A stretch of DNA of 56,027 bases from Acidimicrobiia bacterium (GTDB lineage: Bacteria > Actinomycetota > Acidimicrobiia > IMCC26256 > JAMXLJ01): positions 1 to 56,027 of the forward strand of contig DASRES010000054.1 of NCBI GenBank assembly GCA_035651955.1, in the 5' to 3' direction. The position numbers were made by a program, and so were the translations under genes. Under the pieces are notes generated by a model. It saw only the letters and a program-made list of their open reading frames with translations, was not told the DNA's origin and did no database searches. Positions 24,976 to 31,357 of this stretch are shown piece by piece. Positions within the stretch are counted from its first letter, which is position 1. Every line of letters begins with the position of its first letter.

Positions 24976-25914
24976 TCAGACTGCGAGCAGGTCGCGCGCG
25001 CCCGTGTCGGCGGACGGGTGACGCAGCTTCGACATCGCCCGGGCCTCGATCTGGCGGATGCGCTCCCGGGTGAGGTTGAAGTACTCGCCGACCTCCTCGA
25101 GCGTCCGGGGCTCACCCCGATCGAGCCCGAAGCGGAGCGCGAGGATCTGGCGCTCCCGCTCGTCGAGCGGCGACAGCAGCTTCTCGATCTCCGCGGGCAA
25201 CAGCGCGGTCGCGGCGACCTCGAACGGCGACTCGGCCGAGCGGTCCTCGACGATGTCGCCGAGCTCGGCGTCCCCGTCCTCGCGCAGCGGCTCCGAGAGG
25301 GAGAGCGGCTCGGCGGCGAAGCGGAGCGCCTCGGTGACCTTGTCCTCGGGCATCTCGACCTCGGCCGAGAGCTCGGCCAGCGTGGCCGGACGACCGAGCT
25401 TCAGCTCGAGGCGCGAACGCGCCTTCTGCAGACGGGCGAGCGTGTCGCCCGCGTGCACGGGGAGCCGGATCGTGCGACCCGTGTTCGCGATGCCGCGGGT
25501 GATCGCCTGGCGGATCCACCACGTCGCGTAGGTCGAGAACTTGAAGCCCTTGCGCCAGTCGAACTTCTCGACCGCGTGCATCAGGCCGAGGTTGCCCTCC
25601 TGGATGAGGTCGAGGAGCGGCAGGCCGGACGCCTGGTACTTCTTCGCGATCGACACGACGAGACGCAGGTTGGACTGGACGAACGTCCGCTGCGCGTCCT
25701 CGCCGTCACGGCCGACGCGGCGCAGCTCGCGCTTCTTCGCGGGGGTCAGGCTCTTCCCGCCGGCCAAGAGCTCTTCGCGCGCAGCGTTGCCGTTCTCGAT
25801 CTGCTGCGCGAGGCGGACCTCGTCGTCCTTCGTGAGCAGCGGGTACTGCCCGATGTCGGTCAGGTACAACCGGACGAGATCTTCCTCGTCCCGCTCGACG
25901 CGCTCCTTGGCCAC
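24976..25914 (-). CDS. Group 1/2 RNA polymerase sigma-70 factor (RpoD/SigA/HrdB-like)
   Basis: 312 residues from the GTG at 25914, preceded by AGAAGGA at 8 bases. The frame extends to a TTG at 26001 that has no ribosome site. Region 1.2 DLVRLYLTDIGQYPLLTKDDEVRLAQ, region 2 (NLRLVVSIAKKY, LDLIQEGNLGLMHAVEKFDW, GFKFSTYATWWIRQAI), region 3 and region 4.2 (TLEEVGEYFNLTRERIRQIE) are all canonical. There is no long region 1.1, so it is either a short primary sigma factor or a HrdB/SigB-type group 2 factor. The upstream region carries DnaA-box-like sites. Confidence 0.94.
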   Translation of the reverse strand: MAKERVERDEEDLVRLYLTDIGQYPLLTKDDEVRLAQQIENGNAAREELLAGGKSLTPAKKRELRRVGRDGEDAQRTFVQSNLRLVVSIAKKYQASGLPLLDLIQEGNLGLMHAVEKFDWRKGFKFSTYATWWIRQAITRGIANTGRTIRLPVHAGDTLARLQKARSRLELKLGRPATLAELSAEVEMPEDKVTEALRFAAEPLSLSEPLREDGDAELGDIVEDRSAESPFEVAATALLPAEIEKLLSPLDERERQILALRFGLDRGEPRTLEEVGEYFNLTRERIRQIEARAMSKLRHPSADTGARDLLAV

Positions 25915-26036
25915 GCTCGCTGTCCTTCTCGTCGGTCGGTCCGGCACTTCGCCGGTCCGACGCGACGGCTCGGTCGACTCTTCCCTGACAGTTTCTGGCA
26001 ACGAGGAAGAGAGCGCGCTCGGCTACATCGGTCGAA

Positions 26037-26145
26037 CGGTCCACAGTCGAGCTGCACTCACCCCGGTACTGAGTACGATACCGGTGCCGTCAAGATTGGT
26101 TGTCCACAGATTTCCCCCCGTCTCTGTGGACAACGGTGTGGACGA
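26037..26145. promoter_or_regulatory. Cluster of four DnaA-box-like sites
   Basis: Two perfect actinobacterial DnaA boxes TTGTCCACA face each other: 26100-26108 on the + strand and 26125-26133 on the - strand. They form an 11-bp inverted repeat, TTGTCCACAGA / TCTGTGGACAA, with a 12-base C-rich spacer. CGGTCCACA (26037-26045, +) and TCGTCCACA (26137-26145, -) are weaker boxes nearby. The cluster lies in the divergent region between the sigma factor and the ABM protein. It may control either gene or titrate DnaA. Confidence 0.6.
26063..26084. promoter_or_regulatory. Inverted repeat CCGGTA...TACCGG upstream of the sigma factor
   Basis: 6-bp arms with a 10-base spacer that itself contains part of a GTAC-TGA-GTAC repeat. 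A TTGACG (26088-26093, minus strand) that could be the -35 of the sigma gene lies next to it, so the repeat would cover the -10 region. The -10 itself is unclear. Confidence 0.35.
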
Positions 26146-26183
26146 CGGGACGGGCGGGCGAGCGGCGCGGGAGGGTGGACGCG

Positions 26184-26504
26184 GTGGCCGACGACGTCGA
26201 GCTGTCGGTGGTCGCCGGCTCCTTCCGGGCCCGGCCCGGCCAGGAGGCGACGCTCGCCGCGCTGCTCGCCAAGTACGTCGTGCTGACCCGGATGCGGCCC
26301 CACTGCCGAAACGTCGACCTCGTCATGTCGGTCACGGAGAGTGGTCGATTCCTCGTGGTCGAGAAGTGGGACGATCCCGATGCCCAGCGGGCCCACCTCG
26401 ATGCCGAGGAGACGGTCGAGATGGCGCGCGCCGCGGTCGAGATCCTCGCGGCGAAGCCCGATCTCGGGCTCTACGAGGTCGTCAGCGCGCACGACCTCGA
26501 CTGA
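26184..26504 (+). CDS. ABM-domain (antibiotic biosynthesis monooxygenase-like) protein
   Basis: 106 residues from the GTG at 26184, with GGGAGG nine bases upstream. The single ferredoxin-like ABM domain shows VVAGSFRARPGQEATLAALL, then a CRNVDLVMSV strand, FLVVEKWDDPDAQRAHL and a final VVSAHDLD strand. Such proteins are heme-free or cofactor-free monooxygenases or stress-related enzymes, and the family alone does not tell which. It is a lone gene, divergent from the sigma factor across the DnaA-box cluster and convergent with the next operon (9-base gap). Confidence 0.8.
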   Translation: MADDVELSVVAGSFRARPGQEATLAALLAKYVVLTRMRPHCRNVDLVMSVTESGRFLVVEKWDDPDAQRAHLDAEETVEMARAAVEILAAKPDLGLYEVVSAHDLD

Positions 26505-26513
26505 CGAACGGCG

Positions 26514-27155
26514 TCAGGCCGGCGTCGCGTCCGGCTTCGGCGCCCGGAGCTGCTCCTTGCGCAGCGCGGTGCGCTTCGGACGTTCCCGCGTGTCGGCCGC
26601 GTCCGTGTCGCGGCAGGCCTGCTCGAGGTCGTCCCACGTCAGCGCGTCCGCGTGCCACAGCCGCTCGAACACCGCGTCGGCGACGTCGTTGAACCCGTGC
26701 TGGAGCCGGTAGTGGTACAGGAGCCGGTCGGGACGGGTCGCGGGGACACCGAGCCGCGCGGCCCGGCCCTCGGTCCAGACGTCCCATGCCGCACGCTGGC
26801 GGTCCGAGAGCTCCTCGTCCGCGGGCGCGTTGCCGAACTCGGGACGCAACCGGTCGCACGCGCGCAGGAACGCCCGGGCGAGCTCGGCTCGGGCGAGCTC
26901 GTGCTGGAACTGCAGCGGCCGCTTCGGATCCTCGAAGTTCGCACCCGACATCCACATGTCGACCCGCGGCGGGTCGCCGAGCACGTCGACGAACGTGCCT
27001 GTGAGGGGATGCGGCAGCACCTCGTCGATCTCGAGCGCGACGTCCACGTCGTCGGGGAAGCCGGTGACGCGCGCCGCGTCGACGGCGAGCCCGTGGACCG
27101 TCGCGGTGTGGTAGGGGACGAGCCGGAACGGGTCGGGCGTGACCGTGATCGTCAC
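26514..27155 (-). CDS. Conserved-looking hypothetical protein in the ferritin-like operon
   Basis: 213 residues from a GTG at 27155, two bases after the stop of the DUF455-like gene. I do not recognise the family. It is soluble, with no signal peptide or helix, many Asp/Arg residues, a HPLTGTFVDVLGDPPRVDMWMSGANFED stretch (residues ~49-76), a Trp-rich middle (AAWDVWTEGR) and a Lys/Arg-rich tail ending KPDATPA. As the last gene of a three-gene operon with two di-iron-type proteins, it may be an accessory or substrate-handling subunit, by inference only. Confidence 0.7.
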   Translation of the reverse strand: MTITVTPDPFRLVPYHTATVHGLAVDAARVTGFPDDVDVALEIDEVLPHPLTGTFVDVLGDPPRVDMWMSGANFEDPKRPLQFQHELARAELARAFLRACDRLRPEFGNAPADEELSDRQRAAWDVWTEGRAARLGVPATRPDRLLYHYRLQHGFNDVADAVFERLWHADALTWDDLEQACRDTDAADTRERPKRTALRKEQLRAPKPDATPA

Positions 27156-27157
27156 CG

Positions 27158-27988
27158 TCAGGCCCCGTACGCCCCACCCTGCTGCGCCGCCGCGGCCATC
27201 GCCTCGGCGTCCGCCTGGGCCTGCTTCGCGATCTCGGCGAGCTCGTCCATCTCGGCGTCGTCGAACCCCGCCATGGCGCGGAACCTGCGCGCGAGGTGGA
27301 TCGGGTTCTCGTCACCCTCGCCGCGGAAGCCGCCGAGGCTGAAGATCTTGTCGACGGTCCGCTGGAACTCGAGCGCCCGGTTCCGGCGCTCCGTGTCCTT
27401 CTCGGTGAGGCGGCGGAGCCAGTCGGAACCCATCTTCACGTGGGTGACCTCGTCGGCGAGCATCCAGTCCTCGCAGAACTCGAGCACCGGGTCGCCCGAC
27501 ACGTCGCCGAACTCCTTCATCGTGTTGAAGACGTCGATCGCGAGGCCTTCGAGCGCACGGTTCACACCGCAGAGACGCAGGACCGGGTCGTCGGCGCACG
27601 CGGCCTCGTAGAGGAACGTCGACTCGGTGAACTCGCCGATCTCGGTCCCCATCCACTCGGAGAGCTTCACCGAGATCTCGACGTGACGCGACTCGTCCCA
27701 GCACTGGCGCGCCATGTCGAGCTTCAACGCGAACGGGGCGTCCTCGTCGTCGAAGTCGAAGCAGGTGCGACCCGCGCCCTCGAGCGCCTGGATCTCGCCG
27801 ACGAAGATGCCGTGCATCAACGAGCGGGCCCGATCCGCCGCCGCCGGGCGGGACGGCTCGAGCTTCGCGGAGCCGAGGTCCCGCTCCATCATCGCCATGT
27901 TGCGCGGGTCGAGGACGCGGTCCTCGATCTTCGTGCGCACGAACCGCTCGTCGCGGGCCAGCTCGTTCGGCGGGAAGATCTTCCTCAC
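27158..27988 (-). CDS. Ferritin-like di-iron protein (DUF455-type)
   Basis: 276 residues, GTG start overlapping the upstream stop (GTGA). Helical throughout. Metal-ligand-like motifs are spaced as in a four-helix di-iron bundle: GEIQALEGAGRTCFDFDD near residue 69, CWDESRHVEI near 96-105 (E..RH), RALEGLAIDVF near 146 and LADEVTHVKMGSDW near 177-190 (E..H). DUF455 proteins are related to the MiaE-type tRNA hydroxylases and ferritin-like oxygenases. The C-terminal Ala/Gln-rich tail looks disordered. Substrate unknown. Confidence 0.82.
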   Translation of the reverse strand: MRKIFPPNELARDERFVRTKIEDRVLDPRNMAMMERDLGSAKLEPSRPAAADRARSLMHGIFVGEIQALEGAGRTCFDFDDEDAPFALKLDMARQCWDESRHVEISVKLSEWMGTEIGEFTESTFLYEAACADDPVLRLCGVNRALEGLAIDVFNTMKEFGDVSGDPVLEFCEDWMLADEVTHVKMGSDWLRRLTEKDTERRNRALEFQRTVDKIFSLGGFRGEGDENPIHLARRFRAMAGFDDAEMDELAEIAKQAQADAEAMAAAAQQGGAYGA

Positions 27989-28647
27989 GCCAGGACCTCC
28001 TCGTTGTGCGTGTCCTGCGCAGTGCCCAGGCTACCGGGGCCCGCGACACCGCCGGCCCGGACCATCAGCTGCTCGAGCTCCGTCTGGCGACGCGACGCCC
28101 GCTCCACCTCTTCGGGCGTCGCGAGCAACGACTGGAGCAGCATCTCGCCGTCGCGCCAGTCGTCGATCTCGTCCTGCAGCGCGAACCGCAACGACCGCAT
28201 CGTCGGCGCGTCCGTGATCGAGCTCGTGGCGTTCAGGTGGTACGTGTACGCGCCGATCAGGCGCGGCTGCAGGACGCGGTAGACGCCGACCAGCTTCTCG
28301 ATGGTCAGCTCGGGCGCCTCGGGCTCGCGCAGCGCGTCGACGAACGCGACCAACTCGTCGTTGGCCGGCACCGTGAGCCGCTCGGGGTTCATCTCGCGCA
28401 GCTCGGGGAGGCGCTTGTGCCAGAGCTCGGCGTGCCAGGCGTGGTGGTAGCACTGCCGGCCGAGGACCATCTTCACGTCGAGCTCGGGGATCGTCGCGAC
28501 CCAGCCGCCCAGCGCCTCGAACAGGCGCATCTCGATCCACTTGTAATTGCCGACGCGGCGGGCGGACTCCGAGACGTCGAACAGGCCGGGCAGCTCCCGG
28601 CGGTCCCACGGCGCGAACGCGGGGCGGGGCTTCGTCGGGTCGGCCAA
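27985..28647 (-). CDS. Second ferritin-like protein, first gene of the operon
   Basis: 220 residues from a TTG at 28647 with GGAGG nine bases upstream. Mostly helical: KWIEMRLFEALGGWVATIPE, then QCYHHAWHAELWHKRLPEL (His/Glu-rich, E..H-like), RLIGAYTYHLNATSSI and LQDEIDDWRDGEMLLQSLL. These resemble the ferritin-like helices of its neighbour, though fewer ligand positions are obvious, so it may be a degenerate or partner subunit. Its stop overlaps the next GTG. A 20-base perfect palindrome lies 44 bases upstream of its start. Confidence 0.75.
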   Translation of the reverse strand: MADPTKPRPAFAPWDRRELPGLFDVSESARRVGNYKWIEMRLFEALGGWVATIPELDVKMVLGRQCYHHAWHAELWHKRLPELREMNPERLTVPANDELVAFVDALREPEAPELTIEKLVGVYRVLQPRLIGAYTYHLNATSSITDAPTMRSLRFALQDEIDDWRDGEMLLQSLLATPEEVERASRRQTELEQLMVRAGGVAGPGSLGTAQDTHNEEVLA

Positions 28648-28690
28648 GGCGGGTGACCTCCAGGTCGGCGGCGCGTGACAGTCTCCGCTG

Positions 28691-28710
28691 CCTTGACCGC
28701 CCGGTCAAGG
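28691..28710. promoter_or_regulatory. Perfect 20-base palindrome, TetR-type operator
   Basis: CCTTGACCGCCCGGTCAAGG: 9-bp arms with a 2-base centre. The TTGACCG-NN-CGGTCAA form is typical of TetR-family operators in actinobacteria, and TTGACC can double as a -35. It lies between the end of the DMT transporter gene and the start of the ferritin-like operon, so it most likely controls the latter. No TetR gene is adjacent. Confidence 0.7.
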
Positions 28711-28724
28711 ACGCTCGACGCGGG

Positions 28725-29588
28725 TCAGCGTTCGGCGACCTCCTCGACGAGGATCGCGGCGAGGATCACCGCCGCGCCCGCCGCGCCGAGGGCACCGAGA
28801 CCGTGACCGGTCGCGTACGCGGTCGCCGTCGCGAAGACGGGCTCGAGCGAGAGGAGCAGCGCACTGCGCGTCGCGGACGCGTGGCGCTGCCCGTAGACCT
28901 GGAGCGTGAACGCGAGCGCCGAGCACGCGAGGCCGGTCACGACGATCGCGGTCCACGCCCGCACCGTCAGCGCGCCGGGGCCGGTGACCGCGAGCGCGGG
29001 CAGCGTGAAGAGCGCGAGCGCTCCCATCTGCGCGGTGTTGAGCACGAACGGATCGAAGTGCGACGACCAGCGACCGAGGATGACGATCTGCACCGCGAAC
29101 GCGACGGCGCACCCGAGCGTCAGCGCGTCGCCGGCACTGACGTGGAGCGTCGCGCCCGTGATGAGGAACAGCCCGAGTACGGCCAGCCCGACGGCCACCA
29201 CCGTCGACCGCCGGAGCGCGTGACGACGCAACGCCACCTCGATGAGGGGCGTGAACACGACGAACAGCCCGGTGATGAACGCCGCGCTCGACGGGTCCGT
29301 GTACTGCAGCCCGACGGTCTGCAGCAGATAGCCGGCGGTGAGCGCGACGCCGAGCGCGACCACGACACCGAGGAACGCGCGGCTGCGCACGCCTTCGATC
29401 GACGACGCGCGCCTTCGCGCCGCGAACGGCGCGAGCGCCGCCGTTCCGATCGCGAACCGCAGCACGATGAACCCGGCCGGGCTCACGTCCTGCAGCGCGT
29501 CCTTCACCATCACGAACGTGACGCCGAAGCACGCGGCCGCGACGACGAGCGCCGCGTCGGGCGCGTCGACCCGGACCCGCGACGTCAG
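28725..29588 (-). CDS. EamA/DMT-family transporter with an apparent CTG start
   Basis: About 287 residues and ten helices, i.e. two EamA repeats (the second begins near DALTLGCAVAFAVQIVILG). The earliest ATG/GTG/TTG in frame is the GTG at 29513, which would delete half of helix 1. The frame upstream encodes DAALVVAAACFGVTFVMVK, a perfect DMT first helix, back to a CTG at 29588 that overlaps the nadE stop as CTGA. So CTG 29588, read by coupling to nadE, is the likely start. DMT exporters carry amino acids, nucleosides or drugs; the cargo is unknown. Confidence 0.85.
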   Translation of the reverse strand: MTSRVRVDAPDAALVVAAACFGVTFVMVKDALQDVSPAGFIVLRFAIGTAALAPFAARRRASSIEGVRSRAFLGVVVALGVALTAGYLLQTVGLQYTDPSSAAFITGLFVVFTPLIEVALRRHALRRSTVVAVGLAVLGLFLITGATLHVSAGDALTLGCAVAFAVQIVILGRWSSHFDPFVLNTAQMGALALFTLPALAVTGPGALTVRAWTAIVVTGLACSALAFTLQVYGQRHASATRSALLLSLEPVFATATAYATGHGLGALGAAGAAVILAAILVEEVAER

Positions 29589-31294
29589 CTGGACCAGCGG
29601 TTCGTGATGGGCAGACGGCGGTCCTTGCCGAACGCCTTCGGCGAGACGCGCACGCCCGGCGGCGCCTGCCGGCGCTTGTACTCGTTGCGGTCGACGAGCG
29701 TCGCGACGCGTCGGACGACGTCACCGTCGAGACCCGTCTGCTCCAGATCGGCGACGGACTGGTCCTCCTCGACGTAGCCCTCGAGGATGTCGTCGAGCAC
29801 GCCGTACGGCGGCAACGAGTCCTCGTCGCGCTGGTCGGGGCGCAGCTCTGCGCTCGGCGGCTTCGTCAGGACCGTCTCGGGGACGATCTCGCGCCCGGCA
29901 CGCTCGTTGCGGTCGACGCACAGCGCGTACACGAGCATCTTCGGCACGTCCTTGATGACCGCGAAGCCACCGGCCATGTCGCCGTAGAGCGTGGAGTAGC
30001 CCGTCGCCATCTCGCTCTTGTTCCCCGTCGTGAGCACGAGCGAGCCGAACTTGTTGCTGATCGACATGAGCAACGTGCCGCGGATGCGGGCCTGCAGGTT
30101 CTCCTCCGCGAGCCCGCTCGCCGTTCCGGCGAACGCGGGCTCGAGCATCTCGAGGAAGGCCGCGTGCGCGGTCTCGATCGGGATGGTGATCGTGCGGATG
30201 CCGAGGTTCGCGGCGAGCCGGTCGGCGTCCGTCACGCTGCCCTCGCTCGAGAACCGCGACGGCATGAGCACGCCGAGCACACGATCGGGGCCGAGCGCGT
30301 CCGCCGCGATCGCGGCGACGAGTGACGAGTCGATCCCCCCGGAGAGGCCGATCACGACGTCGGTGAAGCCATTCTTGCGCACGTAGTCACGCGTGCCGAG
30401 GACGAGCGCCTCGTACACCTCGCGCAGCGGCTCGAGCAGCGGCGTGACGCGGGCCGGCGCGGCGCGCTCGGCGATGCGCGCGTCGTTCACGCGGATCTCG
30501 GGCAGGAGCGGCGCGCTCACACGACCGCGCGGGTCGAGCAGCCGGCGACGGAAGCCCGGACGGACCTCGACGTCGACGACGAGCAGGTCCTCCTCGAACT
30601 GCTTCGCGCGCGCGAGCAGACGACCGCCCTCGTCGAACACCATCGACGCGCCGTCGAAGACGAGCTCGTCCTGGCCGCCGACGAGGTTCACGTACACGAG
30701 CGGGACTGACGCGTCCGCCGCGCGCGTCGCGAGCATCGTCTCGCGCTCACGGATGCGGCCGGCGTAGTAGGGCGACGCGTTGATGTTCACGACGATCTCG
30801 GCACCACCCGCGGCCTGGCTGAGGATGGGGCCCGTCGGGCTCCACGCGTCCTCGCAGACGCTGAGCGCGACCCGCACCCCGTTCACCACGAAGAGCGGAC
30901 CGTCGACGTCGGACGCGACGAAGTAGCGCTGCTCGTCGAACACGCCGTAGTTCGGCAGGAGGTGCTTCCGGTAGACGCCGTGCACCCGACCCTGCGCGCA
31001 CAACGCCGCCGAGTTGTAGAGGTCGCGGCCCGCTTCCGGGTAGCCCACGACCGCCGCGGCGCGGCCGGTGCGCGACGCGAGCTTCTCGAGGCTCGCCGCC
31101 GCCTCGGCGACGAACGCCGGGCGCAGCAACAGGTCCTCGGGCGGGTAGCCCGTGATCGCCAGCTCGGGGAACGCGACGACGTCGCACCCCGCCTCCTCGG
31201 CGGCGTCGTACGCGCTCAGCATGCGCTCGACGTTGCCGTCGAGGTCACCCACGACGAGGTCGAGCTGGGCGGCGGCGATGCGCAGGCGCGGCAC
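29585..31294 (-). CDS. nadE: Glutamine-dependent NAD+ synthetase
   Basis: 569 residues. It amidates nicotinate adenine dinucleotide to NAD using ammonia from glutamine. The N-terminal nitrilase-type glutaminase has the catalytic triad E44 (FPELAITG), K110 (YRKHLLPNYG) and C147 (SVCEDAW). The C-terminal synthetase has the PP-loop SGGIDSS at 318-324 and LTTGNKSE further on. The GTG at 31294 is chosen: a TATCCT -10 ends six bases before it and there is no ribosome site (GTG 31300 is in frame but closer to the -10). The huge open frame further upstream is antisense to glnE. Confidence 0.95.
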   Translation of the reverse strand: MPRLRIAAAQLDLVVGDLDGNVERMLSAYDAAEEAGCDVVAFPELAITGYPPEDLLLRPAFVAEAAASLEKLASRTGRAAAVVGYPEAGRDLYNSAALCAQGRVHGVYRKHLLPNYGVFDEQRYFVASDVDGPLFVVNGVRVALSVCEDAWSPTGPILSQAAGGAEIVVNINASPYYAGRIRERETMLATRAADASVPLVYVNLVGGQDELVFDGASMVFDEGGRLLARAKQFEEDLLVVDVEVRPGFRRRLLDPRGRVSAPLLPEIRVNDARIAERAAPARVTPLLEPLREVYEALVLGTRDYVRKNGFTDVVIGLSGGIDSSLVAAIAADALGPDRVLGVLMPSRFSSEGSVTDADRLAANLGIRTITIPIETAHAAFLEMLEPAFAGTASGLAEENLQARIRGTLLMSISNKFGSLVLTTGNKSEMATGYSTLYGDMAGGFAVIKDVPKMLVYALCVDRNERAGREIVPETVLTKPPSAELRPDQRDEDSLPPYGVLDDILEGYVEEDQSVADLEQTGLDGDVVRRVATLVDRNEYKRRQAPPGVRVSPKAFGKDRRLPITNRWSS

Positions 31295-31300
31295 ACCCAC

Positions 31301-31306
31301 AGGATA
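31301..31306 (-). promoter_or_regulatory. Candidate leaderless -10 for nadE
   Basis: TATCCT on the minus strand ends six bases before the GTG at 31294. The identical hexamer and gap precede the helicase gene. No clear -35 is seen. Confidence 0.45.
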
Positions 31307-31344
31307 CGAGCACGTGCGGGGGCAGCCCTCGCTCGGCATCGTGC

Positions 31345-31356
31345 GACACTGCAGTG
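31345..31356 (+). promoter_or_regulatory. glnE start region: GACACT hexamer and CACTGCAGTG palindrome
   Basis: GACACT (31345-31350) ends seven bases before the GTG at 31358 and could be a leaderless -10. It overlaps a perfect 10-base palindrome, CACTGCAGTG (31347-31356), a possible operator. The whole divergent nadE-glnE region is only 63 bases. Confidence 0.35.
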
Positions 31357-31357
31357 C

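Noticed and set aside
25915-26001. N-terminal extension of the sigma factor from a TTG at 26001
   Set aside because: No ribosome site at the TTG, non-conserved-looking residues, and a good AGAAGGA before the GTG at 25914.
26037-26145. Chromosomal origin of replication
   Set aside because: Only four DnaA-like boxes, no AT-rich unwinding element, and no dnaA, dnaN, rpmH or gidB nearby.
29513-29515. GTG at 29513 as start of the DMT transporter
   Set aside because: It would remove half of the first membrane helix that is encoded in frame upstream; the CTG at 29588 fits better.
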